From assembly GCA_009927705.1 (NCBI GenBank), contig RFMK01000115.1, positions 1 through 33,531 of the forward strand: DNA of 33,531 nt, in the 5' to 3' direction. This document shows, piece after piece, positions 7,688 through 16,660 of the stretch. Within the stretch, counting starts at the first letter, position 1. Each line of letters opens with the position of its first letter. The DNA comes from Actinomycetota bacterium. Lineage in GTDB: Bacteria > Actinomycetota > Actinomycetes > Nanopelagicales > Nanopelagicaceae. A model generated the notes under the pieces. That model did no database searches. It saw only the letters and a program-made list of their open reading frames with translations, and was not told the origin of the DNA. Both the position numbers and the translations under genes were made by a program.

Positions 7688-8911
7688 ATGGCGCGCTTAG
7701 ATCTTCCTCTCGGAATTGTCCTTGCAGGTGGTGAAGGAAAGCGTTTAATGCCGCTCACTGCAGATCGAGCAAAACCTGCAGTTCCTTTTGGCGGCTCCTA
7801 TCGTCTCGTTGATTTCGTTCTCTCTAATCTTGTTAACGCAGGTTTCTTACGTATCGCAGTATTGACCCAATACAAATCACATTCACTCGATCGCCACATC
7901 ACAACGACATGGCGCATGTCTAATTTACTCGGCAACTACATAACTCCAGTCCCAGCACAACAGAGGCTTGGTCCCCGTTGGTACACAGGTAGTGCCGATG
8001 CGATTCTTCAGAATTTCAATCTCATTCATGATGAGAATCCAAAGCATGTCATCGTCTTTGGCGCAGATCACGTTTATCGCATGAATCCAGATCAGATGTA
8101 CCAGCAGCACCTCCAAACCGGAGCTGGTGTAACTGTTGCTGCGATTCGAGTTAAGCGCACTGAAGCTTCAGAATTCGGAGTTATTGAGTTAGCTGATGAC
8201 GGCGTAACTATTAAGGCTTTCCATGAGAAACCAGCAAATCCGCCGGCAATGCCAGGACACCCTGACTTAGCGCTCGTTTCAATGGGTAACTACATATTTC
8301 GTCGTGATGCGATGGAAGAAGCTTTGATTTTGGATTCGGAAGATGTAGATAGCCGACACGACATTGGGGGAAACATCATTCCCGCCATGACTAAAGCAGG
8401 ATTAGCAAAGGTTTACGATTTCGCAGATAACAATGTTCCTGGTGAGACTGAACGCGATAAGGGTTACTGGCGCGATGTAGGTTCGATTGATTCCTATTTT
8501 GATGCGCACATGGATCTTGTATCTCCTCTGCCAATTTTCAATCTCTACAATCGGCAATGGCCGATTCTGACTAATCCACCATCACTTCCACCCGCAAAGT
8601 TCTCCGAACGTGGAATTGCCTTTGATTCAGTGGTCGGAGCGGGCACGATTATCTCTGGCGGAGAATTACGTCGAACAGTGGCTTCATATGATGTCTATGC
8701 GGGCAGAGATTCGGTTGTCGAGAATTCAGTTCTTATGCCGTCAGTAAAGATTGGCGAGAACGCCAAAGTGCGCAATGCAATTCTTGATAAGAATGTCATC
8801 GTTGAGCCAGGCGCAATGATTGGTTTTGATGCCGAGCGAGATCGCGAGCGTTTCACAGTCTCGGCAGGTGGAATAATTGTTGTTGGAAAAGGCGTCACCG
8901 TTACGCGTTAA
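7688..8911 (+). CDS. glgC: Glucose-1-phosphate adenylyltransferase
   Basis: Makes ADP-glucose from glucose-1-phosphate and ATP, the committed step of bacterial glycogen synthesis, in the cytoplasm. The protein has 407 aa, typical length. Visible motifs are LAGGEGKRLMPLTADRAKPAVPFGG (nucleotide loop), WYTGSADAILQN, VFGADHVYRMNP, FGVIELADDG and the C-terminal left-handed beta-helix repeats (GAGTIISGGELRRTV..VENSVLMPSVKIGENAKV). It is divergent from glgM with a shared promoter. No ribosome site precedes ATG 7688, consistent with a leaderless mRNA. Confidence 0.96.
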   Translation: MARLDLPLGIVLAGGEGKRLMPLTADRAKPAVPFGGSYRLVDFVLSNLVNAGFLRIAVLTQYKSHSLDRHITTTWRMSNLLGNYITPVPAQQRLGPRWYTGSADAILQNFNLIHDENPKHVIVFGADHVYRMNPDQMYQQHLQTGAGVTVAAIRVKRTEASEFGVIELADDGVTIKAFHEKPANPPAMPGHPDLALVSMGNYIFRRDAMEEALILDSEDVDSRHDIGGNIIPAMTKAGLAKVYDFADNNVPGETERDKGYWRDVGSIDSYFDAHMDLVSPLPIFNLYNRQWPILTNPPSLPPAKFSERGIAFDSVVGAGTIISGGELRRTVASYDVYAGRDSVVENSVLMPSVKIGENAKVRNAILDKNVIVEPGAMIGFDAERDRERFTVSAGGIIVVGKGVTVTR

Positions 8912-8934
8912 AACTCGGACAAAAGCGCATACGC

Positions 8935-8964
8935 TAGACTGCGGCCCTGGGTCAAAGTTGACCC
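8935..8964 (+). promoter_or_regulatory. Putative pfkA promoter and operator
   Basis: In the 84-base gap before pfkA there is TAGACT (8935-8940, a TANNNT box). It is followed by the perfect inverted repeat GGGTCAAAGTTGACCC (8949-8964: 7-base arms, 2-base spacer). If TAGACT is the -10 box, transcription starts near 8947 and the repeat sits at +3, a typical repressor position. It could also form a short hairpin in the leader. The regulator is unknown. A GGAG at 8982-8985 serves as ribosome site for ATG 8996. Confidence 0.45.
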
Positions 8965-8995
8965 CCAATCCATAATTAATCGGAGACTATTCAAT

Positions 8996-10021
8996 ATGCG
9001 TTTCGGTGTGCTCACAGGTGGCGGAGATTGCCCAGGACTCAATGCGGTTATTCGTGCGGTAGTGCGTAAGGGTGAAAAAGAGTATGGCTACGAATTCGTA
9101 GGTTTCCGTGATGGATGGAAGGGCCCACTTGAGGGTTTGACCATGCCACTCAATATCGCCGCAACGCGTGGAATCCTTCCTCGAGGGGGAACGATTCTTG
9201 GTTCTTCGCGCACCAACCCATTCAAGATTGAAAATGGCGTAGAGCGCATCAAAGAAAATCTTGCCAAGATGAATATTGATGCCCTCATCGCCATCGGTGG
9301 CGAGGACACTCTTGGTGTTGCCACCAAACTTGATGCGCTTGGCGTGAAAGTAATTGGCGTTCCTAAAACCATTGATAATGATTTGAACAATACCGATTAC
9401 ACATTCGGCTTTGATACATCGGTAAATATTGCCGTTGAGGCAATTGACCGTTTACACACCACAGCGGAGTCTCACCACCGTGCGCTCATCGTTGAAGTTA
9501 TGGGTCGTCACGCTGGATGGATCGCGCTGCACTCAGGACTCGCAGGCGGAGCATCATGCATCCTGATTCCAGAAGTTCCATTTGATATTGAAAAAGTATG
9601 TAAGTACGTCGAATCCCGTTTTGAGCAGTCATACGCTCCAATCATCGTCGTTGCTGAAGGAGCGCTTCCTAAGGATGGCGATATCGTTACTAAAGATGCG
9701 ACTCTTGATTCCTTTGGCCATGTGAAGCTTTCAGGTATCGGCGAGTGGCTAGCAAAAGAAATTGAGAAGCGCACTGGGACCGAGGCTCGTACTTCAATCC
9801 TCGGCCATATCCAGCGCGGCGGAACCCCAACTGCATTTGATCGAGTGCTTGCTACCCGTTTTGGACTTCATGCGATTACTGCGGCCCATGAAGGTGATTG
9901 GGGCAAGATGGTGGCGCTCCACGGCACCAACATTGCACGTGTTCCATTGGCATCAGCCACTGAGAAGCTCAAGACCGTTGACCCAACGCTTCTTGCTGAA
10001 GCAGAAGTATTCTTCGGTTAA
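8996..10021 (+). CDS. pfkA: 6-phosphofructokinase, PPi-type signature
   Basis: Glycolytic phosphofructokinase of 341 aa, with FGVLTGGGDCPGLNAVIR, the fructose-6-P loop PKTIDND, MGRHAGWIALHSGLA, and ILGHIQRGGTPTAFDR. The phosphoryl-donor site reads G101-G-E-D104-T and P-K124-T-I-D-N-D. In the PFK family Gly104/Gly124 (E. coli numbering) mark ATP use, while Asp104/Lys124 mark pyrophosphate use. I therefore infer a reversible PPi-dependent enzyme (Pfp), although some actinobacterial group III enzymes blur this rule. It is one of few genes here with a proper ribosome site. The upstream inverted repeat suggests regulation. Confidence 0.92.
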   Translation: MRFGVLTGGGDCPGLNAVIRAVVRKGEKEYGYEFVGFRDGWKGPLEGLTMPLNIAATRGILPRGGTILGSSRTNPFKIENGVERIKENLAKMNIDALIAIGGEDTLGVATKLDALGVKVIGVPKTIDNDLNNTDYTFGFDTSVNIAVEAIDRLHTTAESHHRALIVEVMGRHAGWIALHSGLAGGASCILIPEVPFDIEKVCKYVESRFEQSYAPIIVVAEGALPKDGDIVTKDATLDSFGHVKLSGIGEWLAKEIEKRTGTEARTSILGHIQRGGTPTAFDRVLATRFGLHAITAAHEGDWGKMVALHGTNIARVPLASATEKLKTVDPTLLAEAEVFFG

Positions 10022-10050
10022 TAGGTCTTCGTCCCTGGACTGATTCTCCC

Positions 10051-10063
10051 TACCCTTACCTCT
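10051..10063 (+). promoter_or_regulatory. Putative leaderless -10 box for aroG
   Basis: TACCCT at 10051-10056 ends seven bases before ATG 10064. There is no purine-rich ribosome site in the 42-base gap after pfkA, so a leaderless or near-leaderless transcript is likely. Confidence 0.45.
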
Positions 10064-11416
10064 ATGTCCGCTTCCTCGGTCTCACTCGAAACTCTCTTCA
10101 ACGAGGGTCTCGTTGCTGCACAACAACCTGCTTGGCCGAACACAGAAGCTGTAAATAAGGCGGTCTCCGAACTTAAGACGCTCCCACCTCTGGTTTTCGC
10201 TGGCGAATGTGACAACCTCAAAGCAAGAATCGCAGAAGCTGCTGATGGAAAAGCGTTTTGGCTTCAAGGCGGAGATTGCGCAGAAACTTTTGCTGGCGCA
10301 ACCGCAGATTCCATTCGCAATCGCATCAAAACTATTCTTCAGATGGCAGCAGTTCTGCAATACGGAGCAAGTCTTCCAGTCATTAAGGTCGGTCGAATGG
10401 CTGGTCAGTTTGCGAAACCACGTAGCAACGACATTGAGAAACGCGGAGATGTGAGTCTTCCGGCCTATCGCGGCGATGCTGTTAATGACCTTGAATTCAC
10501 GGAGTCTGCACGAACTCCTGATCCACAAAGACTTGTGAAGGTGTATCACACATCTTCTGCAACCCTCAATCTTGTGCGCGCATTTACGCAAGGCGGATTT
10601 GCTGACTTAAGACTCGTTCATGAGTGGAATAAGGGGTTCGTAAAAGACTCTCGAATTGGCGCACGTTACGAGCAGATGGCAAATGAGATTGGTCGCGCTC
10701 TAGATTTCATGAGAAGTGCAGGCATCAATCCTGAAGAATTTAAGACCGTTGATTTCTATTCAAGCCATGAAGCGCTGATTCTCGAGTATGAGAAAGCTTT
10801 GACACGTATCGATTCACGAACCGGTTTACCTTATGACGTCTCTGCACATTTTGTCTGGATCGGCGAGCGAACCCGACAACTTGATGGTGCGCATATGGAC
10901 TTTGCGAAAAAGATTAAGAATCCAATTGGCGTGAAACTCGGTCCGAAGACAACAGCAGATGATGCTTTAACAATGATCAAAGAACTCAATCCGGAAAATG
11001 AACCTGGACGCCTTACTTTCATCACTCGTATGGGCGCAGGCAATATCCGTTCAATTCTGCCGCCGCTCGTTGAGGCAGTAACCAAATCAGGCGCCAAAGT
11101 GCTCTGGGTATGCGATCCAATGCATGGAAATACTTATGAAGCTCCAAGTGGTTTTAAGACTCGTAAATTCGATGATGTTTTAGACGAAGTCAAAGGCTTC
11201 TTTGAAGTTCACCACAAATTGGGCACGCATCCCGGCGGAATCCATATCGAGCTCACAGGTGATGATGTGACTGAGTGCGTGGGCGGAGGAGAAGAGATCT
11301 CGCATGAAGACTTAGCTACCCGATATGAGACCGCTTGCGATCCACGCCTGAATCACACACAGTCTCTTGAACTGGCCTTCCTTGTTGCTGAGATGCTTCG
11401 CGACCGCAAGTTATAA
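10064..11416 (+). CDS. aroG: Class II DAHP synthase
   Basis: First enzyme of the shikimate pathway: condenses phosphoenolpyruvate and erythrose-4-phosphate to DAHP. The 450-residue protein is clearly the class II (plant/actinobacterial) type: LVFAGECDNLKARI, WLQGGDCAETF, VIKVGRMAGQFAKPRS, FYSSHEALILEYE, WIGERTRQLDGAHMDF, VLWVCDPMHGNT, and HPGGIHIELTGDDVTECVGGG. The metal-site Cys in GGDCAE and the His/Glu/Asp ligands are present. In M. tuberculosis the equivalent gene lies near pknL, as here, which supports vertical inheritance of this neighbourhood. Regulation by aromatic amino acids cannot be judged from sequence. Confidence 0.96.
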   Translation: MSASSVSLETLFNEGLVAAQQPAWPNTEAVNKAVSELKTLPPLVFAGECDNLKARIAEAADGKAFWLQGGDCAETFAGATADSIRNRIKTILQMAAVLQYGASLPVIKVGRMAGQFAKPRSNDIEKRGDVSLPAYRGDAVNDLEFTESARTPDPQRLVKVYHTSSATLNLVRAFTQGGFADLRLVHEWNKGFVKDSRIGARYEQMANEIGRALDFMRSAGINPEEFKTVDFYSSHEALILEYEKALTRIDSRTGLPYDVSAHFVWIGERTRQLDGAHMDFAKKIKNPIGVKLGPKTTADDALTMIKELNPENEPGRLTFITRMGAGNIRSILPPLVEAVTKSGAKVLWVCDPMHGNTYEAPSGFKTRKFDDVLDEVKGFFEVHHKLGTHPGGIHIELTGDDVTECVGGGEEISHEDLATRYETACDPRLNHTQSLELAFLVAEMLRDRKL

Positions 11417-11452
11417 AGTCACACTCCATTCCCAAATAACCCGGAGCAGGCA

Positions 11453-11464
11453 TACAGTGCCTCT
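11453..11464 (+). promoter_or_regulatory. Putative leaderless -10 box for ogt
   Basis: TACAGT at 11453-11458 ends exactly six bases before GTG 11465. A GGAG at 11442-11445 is too far away to act as a ribosome site. This box decides the GTG start. Confidence 0.5.
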
Positions 11465-11959
11465 GTGTTGCTGCGTTCATCCCTGAAGACTCCAATCGGA
11501 ACGCTATCCCTTATTTCTCGAGAACAGATCCTCTTAGCTGCAGGGTTTGCTTCACATGATGAGTTAGCAAAGGGTTTGTCTCAAACTGATAGAGATACTG
11601 ACTCAAAGAAAGTCGTCTCAATTCCGGCAATCAACGCTCTTCTCGAAGATTATTTTGATGGCGATCTCTTTGCGCTCGATGGAATAAAAGTTGATCAGCC
11701 TGGTGAAAGTTTTTCTCAGCAAGCATGGAAAGGAATGCGCAAAGTTACGCCGGGAAAAGTTATTTCCTATGCGGAGTTAGCAAAGAAGGCAGGATCTCCT
11801 GATGCAGTGAGAGCGGCTGGCAGTGCTTGTGCACGTAACTTAATCGCCGTCGTAGTACCGTGTCATCGCATCGTGAAGACCGGTGGAGCACTAGGAAACT
11901 ACGCTTATGGCTTGAAATATAAAGAGTGGTTACTTCGCCACGAAGGCGCTATTAAGTAG
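11465..11959 (+). CDS. ogt: O6-methylguanine-DNA methyltransferase
   Basis: Suicide repair protein that moves an alkyl group from O6-alkylguanine in DNA to its own cysteine. 164 aa, with the helix-turn-helix region (WKGMRKVTPGKVISYAELAKKAG), the arginine-finger context AVRAAGSACARN and the active site VVPCHRIVKTGG, Cys133. The C-terminal LGNYAYGLKYKEWLLRHEG is typical. Start GTG 11465 is supported by the -10 box six bases upstream and by the family's N-terminal strand (TPIGTLSLI). The last 30 bases overlap the 3' end of the convergent aldolase gene. Confidence 0.93.
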   Translation: MLLRSSLKTPIGTLSLISREQILLAAGFASHDELAKGLSQTDRDTDSKKVVSIPAINALLEDYFDGDLFALDGIKVDQPGESFSQQAWKGMRKVTPGKVISYAELAKKAGSPDAVRAAGSACARNLIAVVVPCHRIVKTGGALGNYAYGLKYKEWLLRHEGAIK

Positions 11960-12994
11960 ATCTTGAAGGATTGAAGCAGCACGCTCAATCTGTGAATCAT
12001 TCACATCTCGGTGCGTCACAAGTCGAACAAAAGTTGGGCCAAGCGCGCTAATCCATAACCCTTTTTCTCGGGCATTTGCAGCGAATTGAGCGGCAGATAG
12101 TTGTGCGCCGGTCAGCTCTAATCCAACAATGTTGGTTTCCACAGTCGAAGGATCAATGGTGGTGGGGGCAGCACTGGCGCATGCTACGGCCAAAGTTTTT
12201 GCGCGCCGATGATCTTCGGCCAAACTCGCAATATTGTGATCAAGAGCGTAGTGACCGGCGGCGGCAAGTAGTCCTATTTGACGCATTCCTGCGCCATAGC
12301 GTTTACGCCACACGCGAGCTTTAGCAACTCTTTCTTTCGTAGAGATCATCAGTGAACCTACAGGTGCGCCTAATCCCTTTGATAAGCAGACGCTTACCGT
12401 GTCGAAATACTTTCCATACTCAGAAAATGCGATACCAGTAGCAACATGGGCATTCCAAATTCGCGCTCCATCAAGATGCATTGCCATACCTCGTCGAGAC
12501 GATGCTTCTCGAAGGGCCGCAATCTCGCTGATTGGTTGGACAGTCCCACCGCCAAAGTTATGTGTGTTTTCAACAGCAATTGCTGTAGTGGATACCAAGT
12601 AAGGACCTGAATCAGGTTTAGCTAAATGCATCGCATCTGATGCGCTCAATAACCCGCGATGTGCAAGCCATGTACGAGTGGTGATTCCACTGAAGACTGC
12701 TGCGGCGCCAAGTTCAGCCCGTGCAATGTGAGAGTTCGTTTCGCAAATTAGCTCTTCACCTGGGGCGACCAACATGCGGATTGCTAATTGGTTGGCAAGA
12801 GATCCAGTCGGGGTGAATACTGCGGCTTCTTTACCAAAGAGAGCAGCGACTCTTTCTTCAAGCGAGTTAACGGTCGGGTCATCGCTATAGACATCATCGC
12901 CCACCGGAGCTTGAGCGATCGCGGCTCGCATCTCTGGAGAAGGGCGGGTGACGGTGTCGGAGCGAAGATCGATGACCGAATCATGGGAAGCCAT
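11930..12994 (-). CDS. ltaE: Low-specificity L-threonine aldolase
   Basis: PLP enzyme that cleaves threonine or allo-threonine to glycine and acetaldehyde. 354 aa. The N-terminus IDLRSDTVTRPSPEMR and VGDDVYSDDPTVNSLE are family signatures. The cofactor-binding segment is HLDGARIWNA (Asp175), and the Schiff-base lysine is Lys206 in SVCLSKGLGAPVGS. It is last in a minus-strand series after nfo and the second EamA exporter, starting 12 bases downstream of the exporter stop. A link between the exporter and threonine or glycine is possible but not shown. The 3' end overlaps ogt by 30 bases. Confidence 0.93.
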   Translation of the reverse strand: MASHDSVIDLRSDTVTRPSPEMRAAIAQAPVGDDVYSDDPTVNSLEERVAALFGKEAAVFTPTGSLANQLAIRMLVAPGEELICETNSHIARAELGAAAVFSGITTRTWLAHRGLLSASDAMHLAKPDSGPYLVSTTAIAVENTHNFGGGTVQPISEIAALREASSRRGMAMHLDGARIWNAHVATGIAFSEYGKYFDTVSVCLSKGLGAPVGSLMISTKERVAKARVWRKRYGAGMRQIGLLAAAGHYALDHNIASLAEDHRRAKTLAVACASAAPTTIDPSTVETNIVGLELTGAQLSAAQFAANAREKGLWISALGPTFVRLVTHRDVNDSQIERAASILQDLLNSAFVAK

Positions 12995-13006
12995 GGCGTA
13001 ATACTC

Positions 13007-13867
13007 TCAGGATTGAGAAGAACTGGGAACCCGCGGCTGAACGATTGCCAGCATTGCAATGAGCACAAGAGTTCCTCCAAGAGCGAGCCGCAAGGTGAAC
13101 GGCTCCATTCCATACATAAATGAGAAGAGCGCTGCAAAGACGACTTCCATCGTGAGAATGACTGCAACTTTCGTTGTAGAAATTCTTGCTTGAGACCACG
13201 TTTGAATAACGAATGCAATCGCAGTAGCAAACAAGGCCGTGAAAATGATGACAGCCCAAACATGTGTATCTGGAGGCGCAACGAAGCCATTGATGCTTGC
13301 TGGAATTGATGCTAGAAGTGCACAACCTATGAGTTGCATGACGGTTAATGCATAGGCATCGAAGTTCTTACTCCACGAGCCCAACAAGATGATGTGAATC
13401 GCAAAAAGAACCGCTGAGATCAAGACAAAGATCTCTCCGAGCCCCACACTCCACCCTTCGACGGAGAGAATCCCTAAACCAAGTACTGCTAAAAATACGT
13501 AACCCCACATCGCTTTAGTCAGTCTTTCTTTGAGGAAGATTGAGGCAAGCAGCGGTGTGAAAACAACATAAAGTCCAGTAATAAAGCCAGTAATTGCCGG
13601 AGTTGTGCGATCCAAACCGAGAGTCTGGAAAATGTATCCAGAGCCAAGCGCCATCCCAATCATTAGGCCCTTCATAACGAGTTCTTTTGTGAAGCGCTTC
13701 AATACCGAAGGGCGAAGAGCGATCATTGCAGCTGCGGCAACGATGAAGCGAGAGGTTAGGAAGCTGTAGACATCTTGTTGGTCAAGGATGTCCTTCATCC
13801 ATACGAACGAGATTCCCCACATGGCAGCAACAGCTAGAAGCGCCCAGGGCGCTAACTTCATCTGCAT
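13007..13867 (-). CDS. EamA-family (DMT) transporter
   Basis: Second DMT-type exporter of the window: 286 aa and about ten hydrophobic helices in two EamA repeats. It opens with WALLAVAAMWGISFVWMKDI. It is divergent in sequence from the exporter at 5620-6498. Its ATG shares one base with the nfo stop codon (TAATG), so it is translationally coupled to nfo and probably cotranscribed with the threonine aldolase downstream. The substrate is unknown; amino acids are plausible for this family. The C-terminus is a short Arg/Ser tail. Confidence 0.85.
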   Translation of the reverse strand: MQMKLAPWALLAVAAMWGISFVWMKDILDQQDVYSFLTSRFIVAAAAMIALRPSVLKRFTKELVMKGLMIGMALGSGYIFQTLGLDRTTPAITGFITGLYVVFTPLLASIFLKERLTKAMWGYVFLAVLGLGILSVEGWSVGLGEIFVLISAVLFAIHIILLGSWSKNFDAYALTVMQLIGCALLASIPASINGFVAPPDTHVWAVIIFTALFATAIAFVIQTWSQARISTTKVAVILTMEVVFAALFSFMYGMEPFTLRLALGGTLVLIAMLAIVQPRVPSSSQS

Positions 13868-14757
13868 TATTTATCGCGCATCTTCCTTAGCAGTGCTACT
13901 TCTTTCCCATGTTCTGGTTCTTCGCCCGGAGTTTCGAGTATGAGTGGGGCATTTACAACGGCTGGATGTGCGAGCAGCTCTTCGAATGGTTTCACGCCGA
14001 TTTCTCCATCACCTAAGTTCTGGTGGCGATCCTTAAGAGAACCTAGTACGTCCATCGAATCATTGGCATGTATGAGTTGAATCCGTTCTGCTCCTGCAAC
14101 GTCAACCAGAAGGTCAATTGTCTTAGTCATTCCGCCCTTTGATTTGATGTCGTGCCCAGCAGCAAAAACGTGGCAGGTGTCTAAACAGACTCCAACTTTT
14201 GGATGCCACTCCAAAGCTTCAAAGTAGTTATTCAAGTCATCCAATTTCTTCACTAGGGACTGACCTTGTCCTGCAGTTGGCTCCAGAAGTAACCATGGAT
14301 CTTTATCGTCCAACTTTTCGAGAATTGGCATCATTCCATCATGTATCTGTTTCCACGCTTGTTTGACATGTCCCTCATCAACGGCTGATCCGGTATGGAT
14401 AACAACGCCAAGAGCGTTAATTTCTCGGCCGCGTTTCAATGAATAAGCGGTCGATGCAAGGGAATTTTTATATGTACCTTCAGTTGGTGAACCAAGATTG
14501 ATGAGGAATGGCGCATGCACATAAGTTTCTATATCCAGCGATTGAGCTTTCTCAATAAATGCGAGATCGGCTTGAGGATTGGCTTCAGGCATTGCCCAGC
14601 CCCGAGGATTTGAGGCAAAGACTTGGATCGCTTCGGCCTTTATTGTCTCTGCATATTCGATGGAGCGCTTTGCCATTCCGCCAGAAGTTGGAACATGCGC
14701 CCCAAGACGAGGTCGCTTCAATTTTGAAGTAATGGATTTCTTAGCGGATGTCGACAC
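13867..14757 (-). CDS. nfo: Endonuclease IV (AP endonuclease)
   Basis: Zinc-dependent AP endonuclease of base-excision repair; it cuts 5' of abasic sites. 296 aa TIM barrel, with LGAHVPTSGGMAKRS, VFASNPRGW, YVHAPFLINLGSP, VVIHTGSA, LLEPTAGQGQ, VCLDTCHVFAAGHD, IQLIHANDSMDVLGS...H and GDGEIG, which together hold the His/Asp/Glu zinc ligands. The start is GTG 14757, four bases after the pknL stop. TAGGGT (14769-14764) ends six bases before it and may give it its own leaderless transcript. The Lys-rich first 16 residues precede the conserved domain. Confidence 0.95.
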   Translation of the reverse strand: MSTSAKKSITSKLKRPRLGAHVPTSGGMAKRSIEYAETIKAEAIQVFASNPRGWAMPEANPQADLAFIEKAQSLDIETYVHAPFLINLGSPTEGTYKNSLASTAYSLKRGREINALGVVIHTGSAVDEGHVKQAWKQIHDGMMPILEKLDDKDPWLLLEPTAGQGQSLVKKLDDLNNYFEALEWHPKVGVCLDTCHVFAAGHDIKSKGGMTKTIDLLVDVAGAERIQLIHANDSMDVLGSLKDRHQNLGDGEIGVKPFEELLAHPAVVNAPLILETPGEEPEHGKEVALLRKMRDK

Positions 14758-14769
14758 TCAATCACCCTA
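14758..14769 (-). promoter_or_regulatory. Putative leaderless -10 box for nfo
   Basis: On the minus strand TAGGGT (14769-14764) overlaps the end of pknL and ends six bases before GTG 14757. It matches the spacing seen at other starts in this window. There is no -35 box and the surroundings are coding, so this call is tentative. Confidence 0.35.
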
Positions 14770-16648
14770 CAGTGATTGTGACAGTCGAGCCACGTTTGAC
14801 CTTTGTACCAACCTTGGGTGAGACATTGGTAACGACTTTTGTCTTCTTGTTTCCTACCTTCTTTACCGTTGGTTTCAAATCCAGATCTTTGAGCGCGGCA
14901 ACCGCCTTTGCTTCAGAGACCGAGAAGACATTTGGAATGAAGACAAATTCCGAGCCTTTAGAAACGAGAAGCGTGATCGTGCTTCCTTTATCTACTTGGC
15001 CCGCGCCGGGAGTCTGGCTGATGACAGCGCCTATCGGCAGATCCTCACTGTAGACATACTTTGTCTTCACATCAAATCCTGCGTCACTGAGCTCATTAAG
15101 TGCTTGTTCGCCGCTCTTTCCTTTGTAATCTGCGAACGCAACTTGTTCGACGCCGAGTGAGATTACTAAATTAACCTGGCTATCTCGCTTTACTCGCTCA
15201 CCTGACGCGGGGTCAGATCGCATTATGAAGCCTTTGGGGAATTCAGAAGAGAATTCTTCTTTCACATCGCCAAGCACCAGCTTGTTATCTTTCAACTGTT
15301 GTTCAGCAACATCTTGCTTGAGGCCTTGTAGGTTCGGAACTGCATAGCGTTCTTTACCTTTAGAGATTGTGACATCAACTGTTCCATTAGGTGAAACTCG
15401 ACCACCGCCCGCAGGACTTGATGTGATGATCTTCCCATCCGGAATATCTTCGCTAAATTCTTCGGTGGCAACATCAAGCGATAGCCCCAAGTCTTTCAAA
15501 GTTGACGTTGCTTCTTTTACTGTAAGGCCAGCAAGTGATGGGACTACTACTTTGGATCCAGGGCCAAGAAATCCGTACCAAATACCAGCGCCAATGATGA
15601 TTGCTAAGAGAGCTGCAATTCTACGATTACGTTGTACGCGCGCTGAAACCTGCTTCTTCTTCGTTTGAGCAGTCTTCTCTTTCTTCACGGGCGTCTCCTC
15701 TTTCTTTGCAGGTGTAGAGAATTTGGATTTCTTTTCTTTAGCAGCAGGTTTTAAGGGCAGTGGCGGCAGATCCAATTCAAGACTGAGTTGTCGTTTGCGT
15801 GGATCTAGTTTTTCCGAAAGTTCCCTGATCTGTTCTAGCAAAACGCCAGCATCTCTTGGACGTTTATCCGGATTTATGTCTGTCGCTGAGAGCACTAACG
15901 CATCGACCTCAGCAGAGATTGTCGATTTCAGAGTTGAGGGGGCAGGAACTCTCTCATTGACATGTCGAATCGCAATCTGAACGGGGTCATCACCCTGATA
16001 CGGCTTCTGACCAGTAAGAATCTCGAAGAGGACAATTCCAAGTGAGTAAATATCACTGCGCGCATCGGCGACGCCGCGTTGTACTTGTTCTGGAGAGAGA
16101 TATGAAACGCTACCGAGGATTACGCTCGATTCTGCGGTCATCGTATTTCCAAGGAGTGCTCCGCGCGCCAGACCAAAGTCAGCAATCTTTATCCGGCCCT
16201 CTTTAGAGACCAAGATATTTTCTGGCTTTATATCGCGATGTGTGATTCCCAATTTATGTGCTGCTGCAAGCGCACTCGCGACTGGTGTCATGATTTGAAG
16301 AGCACGTTCAACAGTAAGTGAACCTTGTTCATGCAAATAATCTCGAAGGGTTGCACCCTCGACAAGTTCCATAACAATGAATACACATGGAACACCCCCT
16401 TGATTCCAGCCTTGATCTAGGACCGAAACGATGTTGGGGTGGGAGAGCGATGCAGCTGCTTTTGCTTCTCGAATAAATCGTGAGACGAACTGTTCATCTT
16501 GCGCCAGATGGGGATGCATTACTTTTACAGCAACCTGACGGTCGAGGCGAAGATCTAAGGCGGCGTAGATAGTGGCCATTCCACCGGAAGCAACGATTCG
16601 GCTGAGCTGATATCGCCCATCGATGACTTCACCAGTTAGATCTGACAC
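14762..16648 (-). CDS. pknL: PASTA-domain Ser/Thr protein kinase (PknL-like)
   Basis: Membrane Ser/Thr kinase, probably sensing cell-wall fragments through extracellular PASTA repeats. Residues 13 to about 275 form the kinase domain: glycine loop VASGGMATIY, Lys42 in VAVKVM, catalytic Asp139 in THRDIKPEN, DFG at 157-159, and an activation loop rich in Ser/Thr. A Lys/Thr/Glu-rich linker (300-342) leads to one transmembrane helix (344-361). Four PASTA repeats follow (about 366-628); the third lacks the usual VP at its start. PknL is preferred over PknB because aroG, idsA and metF are nearby, as around mycobacterial pknL, and no pbpA/rodA genes are adjacent. The start is GTG 16648. Confidence 0.92.
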   Translation of the reverse strand: MSDLTGEVIDGRYQLSRIVASGGMATIYAALDLRLDRQVAVKVMHPHLAQDEQFVSRFIREAKAAASLSHPNIVSVLDQGWNQGGVPCVFIVMELVEGATLRDYLHEQGSLTVERALQIMTPVASALAAAHKLGITHRDIKPENILVSKEGRIKIADFGLARGALLGNTMTAESSVILGSVSYLSPEQVQRGVADARSDIYSLGIVLFEILTGQKPYQGDDPVQIAIRHVNERVPAPSTLKSTISAEVDALVLSATDINPDKRPRDAGVLLEQIRELSEKLDPRKRQLSLELDLPPLPLKPAAKEKKSKFSTPAKKEETPVKKEKTAQTKKKQVSARVQRNRRIAALLAIIIGAGIWYGFLGPGSKVVVPSLAGLTVKEATSTLKDLGLSLDVATEEFSEDIPDGKIITSSPAGGGRVSPNGTVDVTISKGKERYAVPNLQGLKQDVAEQQLKDNKLVLGDVKEEFSSEFPKGFIMRSDPASGERVKRDSQVNLVISLGVEQVAFADYKGKSGEQALNELSDAGFDVKTKYVYSEDLPIGAVISQTPGAGQVDKGSTITLLVSKGSEFVFIPNVFSVSEAKAVAALKDLDLKPTVKKVGNKKTKVVTNVSPKVGTKVKRGSTVTITVG

Positions 16649-16660
16649 GTAGAGATTTTA
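16649..16660 (-). promoter_or_regulatory. Putative leaderless -10 box for pknL
   Basis: TAAAAT (16660-16655, minus strand) overlaps the stop codon of the P-loop kinase gene and ends six bases before GTG 16648. It is the most consensus-like -10 box of the set. It suggests that the PASTA kinase can be transcribed independently of the TPP-riboswitch operon upstream. Confidence 0.5.
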
